Of a DNA stretch of 64,000 bases, positions 18,201 through 27,010 are shown in pieces (positions within the stretch are counted from its first letter, which is position 1; every line of letters starts with the position of its first letter). Source of the stretch: CAWBJO01 sp963789175 (GTDB lineage Bacteria > Pseudomonadota > Alphaproteobacteria > Rhizobiales > Aestuariivirgaceae); NCBI GenBank assembly GCA_963789175.1, contig CAWBJO010000006.1:682001-746000 (forward strand), given 5' to 3'. The notes below the pieces were generated by a model. The model was not told the origin of the DNA and searched no databases. It saw nothing but the letters and a program-made list of their open reading frames with translations. Made by a program: the position numbers and the translations under genes.

Positions 18201-18779
18201 TCCTCGCCGGGGCCTACCGGTCCGGCGCTGGTGCCGGTGACACGGCACAATGGCGGCGACTCCGGCGGGTCGCAAACAATCCGGGGTCGATCGGTCTCCG
18301 CCATTCTGGAATCAGAAGCGCCGAGCGGCTCCGGCGATCTCCTGCCCCAGCTCAAGACCGAGGGCGACCTGCAGCCTGCCAACCGCGGCAAGCGGAAAGC
18401 CGATGCCCAAGCGATCTCGCGGGAAACCGAGACCCTCGTCGCAAAGCTCAACAGCTCGTCCCGCGACCTGGTCGAGGCCATCGACGGCAAGCTGCCGGCT
18501 GACCTGGAGCGACGCTTCGACGGCGGCGAGCAACACGTCTACACCCATCGGCTCTATCAGGGGCGCGGCAAGAAGATGCTAGAGCTGCTGAAGGACCGTT
18601 ACGCGAACGAGCGGATGATCCGCGGCCGGATCGACGCGTTCGCGCGGCTATTCGAACGCTTGCTCGATACGGTTTCCGAGACGACGCAGGGCGAGCAGCT
18701 CGTCGATGCGTGCCTGGCATCCGAAAGCGGCAGGCTCTACTTGATGCTGGCGCAGGCGAGTGGCAGGCTCGCGGGGTGA
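15288..18779 (+). CDS. Large two-TM coiled-coil protein, Growth Pole Ring/TipN-like
   Basis: 1163 residues. A disordered N-terminus of about 60 residues precedes two membrane segments (about 63-85 and 101-123). Residues of about 135-930 are continuous amphipathic helix with degenerate repeats of the type D-x3-L-x-G-R/K-L-E, like apolipoprotein repeats and methyl-accepting signalling helices. A Pro/Ser-rich linker follows, then a compact conserved-looking C-terminal domain (about 1040-1163, ending LYLMLAQASGRLAG). Two N-terminal TM segments plus long apolipoprotein-like coils match the architecture of the Agrobacterium GPR protein, which forms a ring at the growing pole, and of Caulobacter TipN. 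At 1163 residues it is much shorter than Agrobacterium GPR (about 2100). The homology is inferred from architecture. Confidence 0.65.
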   Translation: MATNTGDPRRMRRATRRDPDRHHEEAATQPPRLPVRGTPANENEPTAAAVINNIKRRPSATPFWVAFVVSLAWIFACAAIYGPILLRQGNLFGTSNLPQLMTATMVVFLPIGLAWTSAYLLYRAQQLRQVSEALMQTAMRLVRPQDIAAESLSSVAQTVREEVNLLVDGVEQAVTRATQLEELVHKEMAAIERAFGGNEERIRNLIAGLEAQREALHQAGFVIGTEATPLLGRLEENTQHLDGIINAAQGTLAALEQGLKTSTTELAHTIDEVAARAALVGDQISSQTARMEQMSSVLLSEVQGFSDHITNQVETLAHTSGNMNLESTNFSQSVKAMESSIVESLKQSVTELSSLHAEAQRSVDEMSNSLNEQLRSTTQHFATLLQSTGGDVNDQVKETAAAVAQLVERSGREVSEQIQVSGDSLAERLLSTSGDFVQNVARARSELFDYMEESSSDMTTRLEEATNQLFGKIEQVSTRMTDQLVTTGQRVTEQLDDASSALTGRLDETTTRLFGHVDRENNVIFARLESTSNEVAQKLEQAGNNMFIRIDTTARNLGERFDVATELLERVTTDITGRMEVTSAGFGEVMDRVSSSLDEKVSGSQSQFAQILDAASSNIFTELGKATSAFTETLGASTLDITGRFQQTTGILVGKLEDAAGSFTVRLDSTNSTFVGALNEATRSLLVNSETSARRMDEAGEKFARHVEGSNRFFADQLGQAATMLDERLESVSTQLTGKLEVTGTRLSEQLEDVSLLVENSVSRFNTDIERVLHSREDVLETLIAKLGKRAEDVDAMMRNYMTLIEESLTKSDSRAREIGHIISTQAETASQSLSSQIKLLEETADTQIASAARQLREQYERAVNTMNEMLSMTAGEFTQTAQDMRVTAQQVVRDVDSARNELKQIIMDLPDETRTNASAMRKVIADQIEALNSLADVVKRQTSGLDLSGPGIYLPGNREPAKQEDSKKVESSPGPTGPALVPVTRHNGGDSGGSQTIRGRSVSAILESEAPSGSGDLLPQLKTEGDLQPANRGKRKADAQAISRETETLVAKLNSSSRDLVEAIDGKLPADLERRFDGGEQHVYTHRLYQGRGKKMLELLKDRYANERMIRGRIDAFARLFERLLDTVSETTQGEQLVDACLASESGRLYLMLAQASGRLAG

Positions 18780-18820
18780 TCCTGGCGGGCCGCTAGCGGC
18801 CCACACCGGAGCGTCCGCGC

Positions 18821-19831
18821 GTGGAAATCGCCAAGCCATATCTGCTTTTCCTCGGTGACGTACAGGACGAACTCGCGGCGAAGACGGCCCACGGCATCGT
18901 CGACTGGCGACCGGAATGGTGCGTCGGCCAGCTTCGCCTCCCAGGTTGCCGCGCCGACTGCCGGATCGCCGAGCTGTCGATCGCCGATGCGGTTTCGAAG
19001 GGCGCCCGCACGATGATCGTCGGCGTCGTCAATGCCGGCGGCGTGCTGCCACCGCAGTGGATCGACACCATCGTCGCGGCGATCGAAGCGGGACTCGATG
19101 TCGCCACGGGGCTGCATCGGCGCCTGTCGTCTGTGCCGGTGATCGCCAAAGCCGCCGAGCGGCATGGCAGAAAGCTGTTCGACGTGCGATTCAGCGACAT
19201 GCAGTTCGCGACCGGGAGCGGCATGAAGAGGACCGGCCTGCGGCTTCTTTCGGTCGGCACCGACTGTTCGGTCGGCAAGAAATATACGTCGCTCGCCATC
19301 GAGCGGGAGATGATCGGCCAGGGTTTCAAAGCCGAGTTTCGCGCCACCGGGCAAACCGGCATCCTGATCGCCGGGCGCGGCGTGGCCATAGACGCGATCG
19401 TCGCCGACTTCATCTCGGGAGCGGCCGAGTGGCTCAGCCCCGACAACGAGCCCGACCACTGGGACATCGTCGAAGGCCAGGGATCGCTGTTCCACCCCTC
19501 CTTCGCGGGCGTCACGCTCGGTCTCCTGCACGGCAGCCAGCCCGACGCGTTCGTCGTATGTCACGAACCGACGCGCAGCAGCATGCGGGGGGTGAAGCAT
19601 TCGCTGCCCAGCATCGGCGACGTGATCGAGCGCACCATCGTCGAAGGGCGACTTACGAACCCGAACATTCGTTGCATCGGCATCGCCGTCAACACTGAAA
19701 ATCAAAGCGAGGCCGATGCGCTTCGCGAGCTCGCGACAACCTCCGCCGAATACGCGCTGCCATGCGTCGATCCCATCCGCACCGGCGTCAAGCCGCTCGT
19801 CGCCGAGCTTGCCCGGCAGTTCGGCTCGTGA
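18821..19831 (+). CDS. dgcN: DUF1611 protein, DgcN-type N-acetyltransferase
   Basis: 336 residues from a GTG start. DUF1611 features include a P-loop-like LLSVGTDCSVGKKYTSLAIE near residue 142, RATGQTGILIAGRGVAID, and VEGQGSLFHPSFAGVTLG. The family was formerly annotated as NAD-dependent epimerase, but the DgcN members acetylate D-glutamate to N-acetyl-D-glutamate. The partner racemase gene starts within the stop codon (GTGA overlap), matching the known dgcN-dgcA pair. The function assignment rests on that pairing. Confidence 0.8.
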   Translation: MEIAKPYLLFLGDVQDELAAKTAHGIVDWRPEWCVGQLRLPGCRADCRIAELSIADAVSKGARTMIVGVVNAGGVLPPQWIDTIVAAIEAGLDVATGLHRRLSSVPVIAKAAERHGRKLFDVRFSDMQFATGSGMKRTGLRLLSVGTDCSVGKKYTSLAIEREMIGQGFKAEFRATGQTGILIAGRGVAIDAIVADFISGAAEWLSPDNEPDHWDIVEGQGSLFHPSFAGVTLGLLHGSQPDAFVVCHEPTRSSMRGVKHSLPSIGDVIERTIVEGRLTNPNIRCIGIAVNTENQSEADALRELATTSAEYALPCVDPIRTGVKPLVAELARQFGS

Positions 19832-20814
19832 CCTTCACTCTCAACGTCGCGCGGGAGATCTGGCCGATCGCGGGGTCGTTCACCATTGCGCGCGGCAGCA
19901 AGACGGCGGCTGAGGTCGTCGTCGTGACGCTCGATGGTGACGGCGCCACCGGCCGCGGTGAATGCGTCCCCTACCCACGCTACGGCGAGACGGTCGCCGC
20001 CGTCGCGCAGGAGCTGGAAGACCGGCGGCGCGACATCGAGGCTGGGTTCGATCATGCGGATGTCGGCCGACTGCTCAAGCTCAAGGCCGCACGCAACGCG
20101 CTCGATTGCGCTTTGTGGGATTGGAAAGCGAAGCGAAGCGGTACATCGGCATGGCAAATCGCCGGCCTTCCGCCGCCTTCTCCCCTCCTCACCGCCTTCA
20201 CAATCAGCCTCGATACGCCCGACGCCATGGCGGAAGCGGCGCGGCGAGCCGCCCGCCTGCCGATCCTCAAACTGAAGCTCGGCGATGCGAGCGGCGATCC
20301 CGCCCGCCTCGCGGCCGTTCGACGGGCGGTCCCGAAGGCACGACTGATCGTCGACGCCAACGAGGGATGGCGGCCGGATGAGCTGGCCCGCCTTCTCGGC
20401 GCCTGCGCAGCGAACGGAGTCGAGGTCGTCGAGCAGCCTCTACCCGCACTCGAGGACGCCGGACTTTCCAAAATACCGCACAGTGTTCCGATCTGTGCCG
20501 ATGAATCGGCACATGATGTCGCCACGCTGGACGCGGTCATCGGCAAGTACGACATGATCAACATCAAGCTCGACAAGACGGGCGGCCTCACCGAAGCCCT
20601 CGCGCTGCGCAGCGCTGCGATAGCTATGGGGCTCGGCGTCATGGTCGGATGCATGGTCGGCACGTCGCTCTCCATGGCACCAGCGACGCTGGTGGCCCAA
20701 GGTGCTGCGTTCGTCGACCTCGACGGTCCGCTCCTGCTCGCAAAGGATCGACCCGCCGGAATCCGCTATGCGGACGGCGTCATGCAACCGCCGCCGGCGG
20801 AGCTTTGGGGCTAG
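19828..20814 (+). CDS. dgcA: Enolase-superfamily dipeptide epimerase / N-acetyl-D-glutamate racemase DgcA
   Basis: 328 residues from the GTG at 19828, which overlaps the dgcN stop; a longer frame from 19762 has an Arg-rich non-family leader. Enolase-superfamily landmarks are in order: LKLKLGD (KxK base), IVDANEGW and VVEQPL (metal ligands), ICADESAH (third ligand), INIKLDKTGG (second catalytic Lys) and MVGCMVGTSLSMAP. With dgcN it would convert D-Glu through N-acetyl-D-Glu to N-acetyl-L-Glu. Without the context it would be annotated as an Ala-Glu-type dipeptide epimerase, which remains an alternative. Confidence 0.82.
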   Translation: MTFTLNVAREIWPIAGSFTIARGSKTAAEVVVVTLDGDGATGRGECVPYPRYGETVAAVAQELEDRRRDIEAGFDHADVGRLLKLKAARNALDCALWDWKAKRSGTSAWQIAGLPPPSPLLTAFTISLDTPDAMAEAARRAARLPILKLKLGDASGDPARLAAVRRAVPKARLIVDANEGWRPDELARLLGACAANGVEVVEQPLPALEDAGLSKIPHSVPICADESAHDVATLDAVIGKYDMINIKLDKTGGLTEALALRSAAIAMGLGVMVGCMVGTSLSMAPATLVAQGAAFVDLDGPLLLAKDRPAGIRYADGVMQPPPAELWG

Positions 20815-21999
20815 CTAGCATAGGCCCGGAGTCCGGACCTGCGAGGACCGGCGCATCGCCCAAGCGGCGAGCGCGGCGGCCAGCGACATGCCGGCCATGA
20901 ATAGATAGGCGCGGCCTTCGAACGCTTCGTAGAGATAGCCGGAGGCATACATGGCGATGCTCATGAATATGCCCGACGACAGGGATGCATAGAGGCCCTG
21001 GCCGAGCCGCGACAGTCGCTCGGGAACGGTGGCCTGCAGAAAGAGCATGGCGCCGAGATGGGTCAACGCGAAGGTCGCGGCGTGCAGAATCTGCATCGGA
21101 AAGAGAATGGCGAGCGGCGGATCGAATGCAGTGACGACCCATCGCAGAATGCCGCCCACTCCGCCCGCAAGTATCAGCGTCGATCCCGCCACATTGCGCA
21201 GGAACCGTCCGGCGAAGGCGAAGAGAACGATCTCGGCGCAGACGCCGACCGCCCACAGCGCTCCGACCACGCGATCGTCGAAACCGAGATGCTGCCAGTG
21301 GACCGATCCCAACGTGTAGAGCACGGCATGGCTGCTCATCGACAAGCCGCTGGCGAGCAGGAAGAGGAAGAATGCGGGGGCGAGCAGCAACGTCGTCCCG
21401 TCGCGCAGCAGCGAGGGCCGCGGCAGCGTATCGGGGGCCGCTACCGACGTCGTGGGAAGAAAAGCTGCGGCAAGCCCGGTCAACGCCGTCGCCACGAGCA
21501 GAAGCACGATGATGGCATCGGGCGGCCAGGACTCGAGGACGGCACCGCCGACCAGACTTGCCAGGATGAAGCTCGCCGAACCCCAAAGCCGCATGCGGCC
21601 GTAGTCGGCTTCGCCCCGCCGGTGGCCGCTGGTCGCAAGGGCGTCCATCAGCGGCAGAAGCGGCGTGAATGCCACGGCGAAGAGGATGGCGAGTGCGACG
21701 ATGGCCCGCAATTCGAATGCGAAGTAAAGCCCGATGAGACTGGCGAACGTCAGCGCGACGCATCCGGCGATGAATGGTCCACTGCGGCCGAGGCGGTCTG
21801 CGGCAGCGGTCACGATCGGAACGGAAAATATGCGGACCAGAAGCGCGAGCGCCGAAACCAGGCCGATCTCGGCGGCATCAAGACCCCGGGATTTCAGCCA
21901 GACCGGAAAGAAAGGCAGTTGGATTCCGAAGAGCAGGAACAGCGCCACGAAAAAGAAGGAGACCCGTGTGCCGAAACCGCCCGCCCGCATGGGGCGCAT
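20815..21999 (-). CDS. MFS transporter, 3-phenylpropionate (PPP/HcaT)-like
   Basis: 394 residues with 12 hydrophobic segments. The FFPVWLKSRGLDAAEIGLVSA N-terminal block and RMRLWGSASFILASLVGG are typical of the PPP/HcaT-like MFS_1-like branch. It is convergent with dgcA and its stop codon abuts the dgcA stop. Substrate unknown; physical proximity to the D-glutamate genes does not show a functional link, since the strands differ. Confidence 0.8.
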   Translation of the reverse strand: MRPMRAGGFGTRVSFFFVALFLLFGIQLPFFPVWLKSRGLDAAEIGLVSALALLVRIFSVPIVTAAADRLGRSGPFIAGCVALTFASLIGLYFAFELRAIVALAILFAVAFTPLLPLMDALATSGHRRGEADYGRMRLWGSASFILASLVGGAVLESWPPDAIIVLLLVATALTGLAAAFLPTTSVAAPDTLPRPSLLRDGTTLLLAPAFFLFLLASGLSMSSHAVLYTLGSVHWQHLGFDDRVVGALWAVGVCAEIVLFAFAGRFLRNVAGSTLILAGGVGGILRWVVTAFDPPLAILFPMQILHAATFALTHLGAMLFLQATVPERLSRLGQGLYASLSSGIFMSIAMYASGYLYEAFEGRAYLFMAGMSLAAALAAWAMRRSSQVRTPGLC

Positions 22000-22091
22000 C
22001 TAAACCAATCACTAACCGTTTTCCACAATAATCAGGTTCGGGGTGCGGCGCCTGTAGCTGCCGTCATCTAGGGGCGGGTTGGTCAGTCATC

Positions 22092-22757
22092 ATGAATGAG
22101 CAAGTGCGGCCGCCGGAGTTCGCCGGCCGGGACTACGATGCAGTCGAAGCAGCCGTCATGGAGACGGAATGCGGTCGCTGGTTCCTCTCGGAATTCCGGC
22201 GTCGCAATCGCGGGGCCGATACGCAGACGGTCCTGCTGGCGGTCCGCAGCCTCGAAAAGCGGATCAAGGCCCTGCAGGCGGTGCGCCCGATCAACAGGAC
22301 TGGAAGTCTCCGGTCAGCCTCGCCCTCAACCGGTGCAACGCCGATCGCGGGAGCCAGGGCGACCGCCTCGCGACCCGTCGACAACCGGACATCGTCGCCG
22401 GCCGTGACCGGCAAGGTCATTCTCGGCAAGATCTTCGCCAGTGCCGGCAAGGCCCCCGCCAAGCTTTCGGCAGAAAACCTGAAATATTTCCAGAGGGACG
22501 AGGAACTGTTCGCATCCGTTCCGGCCGCACCACCCACGCGCGGCAAGGTGCGACGCCCCGACGCGGCGACACCGCTTCCTTCCTTCCTGGTCCGAACGCC
22601 CAGCCTCAGCCCGCGTCCGGCCGCGCTTTCCGCGACGCGCGGAGACCCCCAGGTCGCAGATATCGTCAAACGCCGGATCGTCGTTAGAACCGCGCAGGCG
22701 GCCCCGACCATTCCCCTGGCGGATGAGCTCGGGCTTCCGGCCCGGCAGGCCGGTTAG
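22092..22757 (+). CDS. Hypothetical protein with conserved alphaproteobacterial-type N-terminal motif
   Basis: 221 residues. The N-terminal 70 residues look folded and helical (DAVEAAVMETECGRWFLSEF then RRRNRGADTQTVL), a motif I associate with uncharacterised alphaproteobacterial proteins. The rest is Pro/Ala/Ser/Arg-rich and probably disordered. No signal peptide or TM segment. Its last four nucleotides overlap the convergent dehydratase gene. Function unknown. Confidence 0.6.
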   Translation: MNEQVRPPEFAGRDYDAVEAAVMETECGRWFLSEFRRRNRGADTQTVLLAVRSLEKRIKALQAVRPINRTGSLRSASPSTGATPIAGARATASRPVDNRTSSPAVTGKVILGKIFASAGKAPAKLSAENLKYFQRDEELFASVPAAPPTRGKVRRPDAATPLPSFLVRTPSLSPRPAALSATRGDPQVADIVKRRIVVRTAQAAPTIPLADELGLPARQAG

Positions 22758-23743
22758 TCGGTCTCGCTCAGAATCCGGGCGAACAGGCCCCTATCCACGT
22801 TACCTCCCGACAGGATGACCCCGACTGCCTGGTCGCGGGTCGGCACTTTCTGCGCCAGCACCGCGGCGAGAGCGACGCTTCCTCCCGGCTCGACGACGAG
22901 CTTCAGGGTTTCGAACGCGAAGCGCATCGCCCGCTTGACCTCGGTCTCGCTGACGACGATGCCGGCCTTCAAAAGACGGCGGTTGATCTCGAACGTCGTC
23001 TCGCCGGGTTCCGTCGTGAGGAGCGCGTCGCAGATATTGCCGGACGAGGCAGCGTTTTTCTGGCGGCTGCCCGCCTCCAGGGAGCGCGCATAGTCGTCGA
23101 ACCCCTCAGGCTCGACGCAGTACACCGAACAGGAGGGGAGCTTCGCTTCCAGGGCCAGGGCGACACCGGCCGTCAGTCCGCCACCGCTGGCACATACCAG
23201 AACGGCATCGAGATCGACGCCGCTCTCCTCAGCCTGTTCGGCAAGCTCGAGCCCCGCGGTTCCCTGGCCCGCGATGATGTCGGTATCCTCGAACGGCGGC
23301 ACCAATACGGCGTTTCGCTCGTCGACGTAGCGGCGGGCGATCTCCTCGCGCGACTCCCGGGCCCGGTCGTAGAGCACCACCTCGGCGCCGAGACGCTTGG
23401 TGTTCGCCTGCTTGATCTGCGGCGTGTCGGCGGGCATCACGATCAGCGCCGGCATGCCAACCAGGCGCGCCGCCGCGGCTACCCCCTGGGCGTGGTTGCC
23501 GGACGAATAGGCGACGACGCCGCCGCGATGCGCCTCGGGGTCGAGCTGCGAAATCTTGTTCCAGGCGCCGCGGAACTTGAATGAACCGGTGCGCTGCAGG
23601 CACTCGGGCTTGATCAGTATCCGACCACCGGTCAGTGAATTGAGAAGCGGGGATTCGACGAGCGGCGTGCGGATCGCATAGCCGCGCATGCGCGTGGCGG
23701 CCGCCTGAATGTCTGCAATCCCCGGAATGGGCTGGATGGGCAA
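22754..23743 (-). CDS. Threonine/serine dehydratase (PLP, fold type II)
   Basis: 329 residues, the length of catabolic-type enzymes without the ACT regulatory domain of biosynthetic IlvA. PLP lysine in TGSFKFRGAWNK (near residue 53), the SSGNHAQGVA loop, and the phosphate-binding CASGGGLTAGVA are all present. The reaction is deamination of L-Thr or L-Ser to 2-oxobutyrate or pyruvate; serine racemase or hydroxyaspartate activity is possible in this family. Not obviously in an operon. Confidence 0.85.
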   Translation of the reverse strand: MPIQPIPGIADIQAAATRMRGYAIRTPLVESPLLNSLTGGRILIKPECLQRTGSFKFRGAWNKISQLDPEAHRGGVVAYSSGNHAQGVAAAARLVGMPALIVMPADTPQIKQANTKRLGAEVVLYDRARESREEIARRYVDERNAVLVPPFEDTDIIAGQGTAGLELAEQAEESGVDLDAVLVCASGGGLTAGVALALEAKLPSCSVYCVEPEGFDDYARSLEAGSRQKNAASSGNICDALLTTEPGETTFEINRRLLKAGIVVSETEVKRAMRFAFETLKLVVEPGGSVALAAVLAQKVPTRDQAVGVILSGGNVDRGLFARILSETD

Positions 23744-23800
23744 TGTCGCCTCCTCGTGCAGAGGCGCAGCATTGCGCTGCCGAGCGGCAAACTCAAGGCT

Positions 23801-26026
23801 TCAGTTCATGAGGAACTGAACGAGGCGGTTGGTGCCGGACAGCCGGCCGGCGAGAATCGTGGCCATTCCCTTGTGGAAGCTGACGGCCAGGTCCGGCTCC
23901 TCCGCCTGGACTTTCTGCAGTCCCTTGTGGGTGAATTGCCAGGCTATCAGCTTGGTGCGCGCGAAGACCGATGCGGTGCGAAGCCCGCCGAGATAGAAGG
24001 CTATCTCTCCGACGATCGCGCCTGCTCCGAGTGTCCTCAACCGAATGTGATTGCCTTCCGCATTCTTGAGATCGACGGTCGCCTCACCCGTCTCGATGAA
24101 ATATATGACGTCGGAGGGTGTATCCTGCTCGATCATCAGTGCGTCGGGCTCGAATTCGCGCCTTTCGAGATAGTGCGACAGCTTGGTGGCGAGCTTCTTG
24201 TCGCCGACGACAATCGCCAGCTGATCGGTCACCGAATAAGCGGGCGCTTCGCTGCCTTCCGGGTGGAGGGTCGCCAGCAACTCCTCCTCGCACCATTCGA
24301 CGCCGCGGTCGAGATCGGGGAATATCCGGAATCCTTCCGATTCCGCCCCCGGCACGCCACTGCGCAGGAAAGCGTCGCGGGCCACCTCGTTCATACCGGT
24401 GAGGACCATGCGGAAGCCGTGGATGCGCGCAAACTGCGCCAGCTTCTGAAAGCTCACCACCGCCGAGGTGTCGAGGCCGCTGACCCGCCAAAAGTCGATG
24501 ACGAGATAGCGGATGGTCGCCGGCTGGACCGAGGTCAACTTGGCCATGATCTGCTCGCGCAGGCGATCCGCCGTCCCGAAGAATACGAAGCCCTGGAGGC
24601 GGTAGATCAGGATGCTGCCGCCGTGCTTCTCCAGAAACTTGCGCCTGTCCTCGGCGCGGTCGACGTTGCTGTGGAATTCGGCTCCGGTGAGCGCGTTCTT
24701 GACGATGTCGATCTTGCTGTAGTCGACGACGAAGAGGAGCAGCCCAGCGATCAGGCCGAACAGAATTCCCGGCAGCAGGCCCACGAAAACGATGATGAGA
24801 AGAATCGTGCAGACGATCGCGTATTCGGCGATGGTCACTCTCTGGTAGGTGAGGATCAGCCAATCGAGGATTAGGTTGGCGCCGATCCACAAAAGGAGCG
24901 CGCCGAACAGCGGTTTCGGCACGAAGGTGAGGAAGGGCGCGCCGACGGTCAGGAAGAGAACGCACAAGAGGGCGACGATCGGCCCGACCATGCGATAGAC
25001 CCCGCCCAGCCTCTGGCTGAGCAAGGTCAAGCCGAGGTCCTGGTAGCCCGGCGAACCGCCGCCCAGGCCGGACAGGAAATTGGCCGCACCGGCGGCGCGC
25101 AATTCCTTGTCGAGGTCGATGTCGCGATGAAGCGCAAGCTCAAGACCGCTGGCATTCATCAGTACGGCAAGGGTGGACAGGACGATCATGGTCAGGATGT
25201 TGAGCCATTGCTGGCCGATGACGTCCCAATGAACGAGCGATAGGTCGGCGAAGGAGAACGGCGGCCACAGGCTCGGGCGATCGAGGAGATCGATGACCCA
25301 CCCCGTCTCTCGCAGCACCGCGAACGGCGTCTGCATCATGAAGACAATGACGTGGAACAGCACGGTCGCCGCGATCACGGTCATCGACAGGGCGAGACTG
25401 GAATGGGTGCGTTGCGACAGGAAGGAAATGAGGGCTATGAAGCCGATCGCCAGGGCGAGCTTCATCACGACGTGGCCCTGGCTGAACGCCGCGAAGTTCG
25501 ACAGCACGTTCGAATCGCCGGCGATCACCCCGATCGATCCCTTGGTGATGAGCCATCCGGTTCCGGCGAGAAAGCCGGCGATCACCGGAAAGGGGATGTA
25601 GCGGATGAGGCGGCCGAGGTGAAAATAACCAAGGACGAAGAAAGACACGCCGACCAGCAAACTCGACAGGCCGATCGCGACGATGACGGTAACGGCGATC
25701 TCCTGGCTTTCCGCGACGCCGATCATCGACGTCGAGATCCAGCTGGCGATGAGGGCCAAGGTGGCGAGCGGCACGTTCTGAGTGGCGCCGATCATCCCGG
25801 GAACGCTGCTGCGCACCGAGATGACGACGGCCAGTACGGCAGTCGCGAACAGAGAAATGCCAATGCCGAGCGGCAGATGCTCCTCGAGCGGGCCTGCGAA
25901 CACGAAGGCGGCGCCGGAAACGGCCGCGACGATGATGACGATGCCGCAAAGCATGCCCGCTACGAGACTGGGCAGGAGCTGGCTCGGTGAATAGTCGCGG
26001 CCCGCCACGTCACCGGATTCAGACAT
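23801..26026 (-). CDS. SulP-family anion transporter with STAS and cyclic-nucleotide-binding domains
   Basis: 741 residues. The SulP membrane domain with 12-14 helices spans about residues 20-430. A STAS domain follows at about 465-570 (DFWRVSGLDTSAVVSFQKL). A C-terminal cNMP-binding-like domain lies at about 595-735 (LMIEQDTPSDVIYFIETGEATV and GAGAIVGEIAFYLGGLRTASV). It probably transports sulfate, bicarbonate or another small anion, gated by the cytoplasmic domains. It is transcribed divergently from an MBL hydrolase and adenylate cyclase pair, so cNMP made by the neighbour could act on it; that is inference. Confidence 0.85.
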   Translation of the reverse strand: MSESGDVAGRDYSPSQLLPSLVAGMLCGIVIIVAAVSGAAFVFAGPLEEHLPLGIGISLFATAVLAVVISVRSSVPGMIGATQNVPLATLALIASWISTSMIGVAESQEIAVTVIVAIGLSSLLVGVSFFVLGYFHLGRLIRYIPFPVIAGFLAGTGWLITKGSIGVIAGDSNVLSNFAAFSQGHVVMKLALAIGFIALISFLSQRTHSSLALSMTVIAATVLFHVIVFMMQTPFAVLRETGWVIDLLDRPSLWPPFSFADLSLVHWDVIGQQWLNILTMIVLSTLAVLMNASGLELALHRDIDLDKELRAAGAANFLSGLGGGSPGYQDLGLTLLSQRLGGVYRMVGPIVALLCVLFLTVGAPFLTFVPKPLFGALLLWIGANLILDWLILTYQRVTIAEYAIVCTILLIIVFVGLLPGILFGLIAGLLLFVVDYSKIDIVKNALTGAEFHSNVDRAEDRRKFLEKHGGSILIYRLQGFVFFGTADRLREQIMAKLTSVQPATIRYLVIDFWRVSGLDTSAVVSFQKLAQFARIHGFRMVLTGMNEVARDAFLRSGVPGAESEGFRIFPDLDRGVEWCEEELLATLHPEGSEAPAYSVTDQLAIVVGDKKLATKLSHYLERREFEPDALMIEQDTPSDVIYFIETGEATVDLKNAEGNHIRLRTLGAGAIVGEIAFYLGGLRTASVFARTKLIAWQFTHKGLQKVQAEEPDLAVSFHKGMATILAGRLSGTNRLVQFLMN

Positions 26027-26176
26027 CGTTCAGGCTCCCCAGACTGAAAATGGCATGCAGCAGGCCTTGATTCCGCCTCACGACAGATTGACACGACATT
26101 TTTTGACCGTCCATTGCAGTTTCAGGTTAGTTTGCGGCCCGAGAGGGCAAGGTCGGAATCACGTCATGGGGTTTGG

Positions 26177-27010
26177 GTGGCCAAGGATTCGAGCAATCTG
26201 CGGGTGAAGCTTTGGGGCGTTCGCGGAAGCATCCCCTCCCCCGGCCCCCTCACCATCGGCTATGGCGGCAACACGGCCTGCGTGGAGATCACCGCAGGCG
26301 GCCGGGTCGTGATCATCGATGCAGGCACCGGCATCCGGGCTTTGGGCGACAGCCTGATCAAGCGCGGCATCCAGACCATCGACCTGCTTTTCAGCCACTG
26401 CCACTTCGATCATATCGAGGGTCTGCCGTTCTTCGGCCCGCTCTACCGTCCAGAGTCGCGGATCACGATGTGGTCCGGCCATCTCAACCGCAAAGGCGCG
26501 ACGAGCGCGATGATCTCGGGGCTCATCGCCTCCCCCTATTTTCCGGTCGGGCCGACCGCGTTTCGCGCCGCTATCACCTACCAGGACTTCTCCAATGGAA
26601 CGCGTCTCGAGCTCGCGCCCGGTTTGACGGCCGACACGATATCCCTGAATCATCCGGGCGGGGCCACCGGCTACCGGCTGACGTTCAACGACAGCTCGGC
26701 CTGCTACATCAGCGACGTCGAGCATGAAAGCACACTCAGTGGCGATCTCATGGAGTTCGTGCGCGACACCGACCTCATGATCTACGACGCGATGTACAAG
26801 GGCAGCGAGTACGAACGCTATCGCGGTTTCGGCCATTCGACCTGGGAAGAGGGAATAAAACTGGCCGATGCGGCAGGAGTCGGACACCTCGTGCTCTACC
26901 ATCACTTTCCCGGCCGGAGCGACGACGAACTCGCCTCCGTCGAGAGGGAGGCTTCGAGGTCGCGCCCCGCTACCCTGCTGGCGCGGGAGGGCATGGAGTT
27001 CGACCTTTGA
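26177..27010 (+). CDS. MBL-fold metallo-hydrolase
   Basis: 277 residues if started at the GTG at 26177, just before the family-typical VKLWGVRGSIPSPGP; a TTG at 26114 is the alternative. The metal motif is FSHCHFDHIEGLPF (H-x-H-x-D-H form), followed by LNHPGGATGYRL, YISDVEHES and YDAMY. This group is usually annotated as cAMP phosphodiesterase-like or unspecified MBL hydrolase. It overlaps the cyclase gene by 4 nt, so a linked cyclic-nucleotide role is plausible but not shown. Confidence 0.75.
   Translation: MAKDSSNLRVKLWGVRGSIPSPGPLTIGYGGNTACVEITAGGRVVIIDAGTGIRALGDSLIKRGIQTIDLLFSHCHFDHIEGLPFFGPLYRPESRITMWSGHLNRKGATSAMISGLIASPYFPVGPTAFRAAITYQDFSNGTRLELAPGLTADTISLNHPGGATGYRLTFNDSSACYISDVEHESTLSGDLMEFVRDTDLMIYDAMYKGSEYERYRGFGHSTWEEGIKLADAAGVGHLVLYHHFPGRSDDELASVEREASRSRPATLLAREGMEFDL

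Noticed and set aside
21058..22071. 337-codon plus-strand open frame opposite the MFS transporter
   Set aside because: Highly charged low-complexity antisense of a hydrophobic protein.
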